A stretch of DNA of 5,536 nucleotides from Clostridiales bacterium (GTDB lineage Bacteria > Bacillota > Clostridia > Lachnospirales > JAITVM01), in NCBI GenBank assembly GCA_031285815.1, contig JAITVM010000178.1:1-5536 (forward strand), given 5' to 3'. The translations under genes were made by a program, and so were the position numbers. A model generated the notes under the pieces. The model saw only the letters and a list, made by a program, of their open reading frames with translations. It had not been told where the DNA came from and did no database searches. Below, one piece after another: positions 5,488 to 5,536 of the stretch; position 1 is the first letter of the stretch; each line of letters begins with the position of its first letter.

Positions 5488-5536
5488 ATGGATAATTCAA
5501 GCAAGAAACAAAAAAATAAATTTTTTTCAAAAACCC
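5488..5536 (+). CDS. N-terminal fragment of an unidentified protein, truncated by the window edge
   Basis: An ATG at 5488 opens a frame that runs without a stop to the end, giving 16 residues (MDNSSKKQKNKFFSKT). A good SD, GAGGTG at 5478-5483, lies just upstream. The start is strongly basic and hydrophilic, as seen in the short cytoplasmic tails of many Gram-positive envelope proteins that precede a membrane anchor, but this is too little to identify the gene. It is divergent from tagA, so both may share control in the 5226-5487 gap, which also contains the palindrome ATTTCGAAAT (5434-5443). Confidence 0.65.
   Translation, partial: MDNSSKKQKNKFFSKT

Noticed and set aside
1..5536. Mobile element, CRISPR array or defence system
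   Set aside because: There are no transposase, integrase or Cas-like genes, no regularly spaced repeats and no terminal inverted repeats. All complete genes are housekeeping, envelope, transport or regulatory types.

Overview
The window is a 5.5 kb piece of an AT-rich, low-GC Gram-positive genome. The protein families, the Shine-Dalgarno (SD) sites and the sigma-A-like promoters point to Firmicutes, most likely class Clostridia with a Lachnospirales-like gene set. That placement is inferred from gene content and style; no phylogenetic marker is present.

Five complete genes lie on the minus strand, so transcription runs right to left. A sixth gene starts on the plus strand at the right edge. 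From the right: tagA (a WecG/TagA/CpsF glycosyltransferase, 5225-4491) is followed 3 bp later by a YitT-family membrane protein (4487-3636), giving a tight two-gene operon behind an extended -10 promoter. After a 287 bp gap rich in palindromes comes a stand-alone MsmK/UgpC-type sugar-ABC ATPase (3348-2236), which ends in a convincing intrinsic terminator (2213-2185). After another gap, a consensus-like promoter (1991-1962) drives a PucR/CdaR-type regulator (1801-710). Next, 22 bp on, is ftsE (687-1), which reaches the left edge exactly at its stop codon. Its usual partner ftsX would be expected just outside the window.

Functionally the window mixes cell-envelope genes (TagA glycosyl transfer onto undecaprenyl-linked intermediates; FtsE control of septal peptidoglycan hydrolysis) with a carbohydrate-uptake ATPase and an uncharacterised membrane protein. 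The two transcription units at the left and right ends both concern the cell surface. The ATPase between them seems to be independent.

I found no mobile element, CRISPR array, tRNA, rRNA, recognisable riboswitch or clearly new system. The points most worth a second look are the symmetric elements nested in the regulator-ftsE promoter, the palindromes upstream of the ATPase, the regulator-ftsE linkage, and a strand-biased GGGCTT word.
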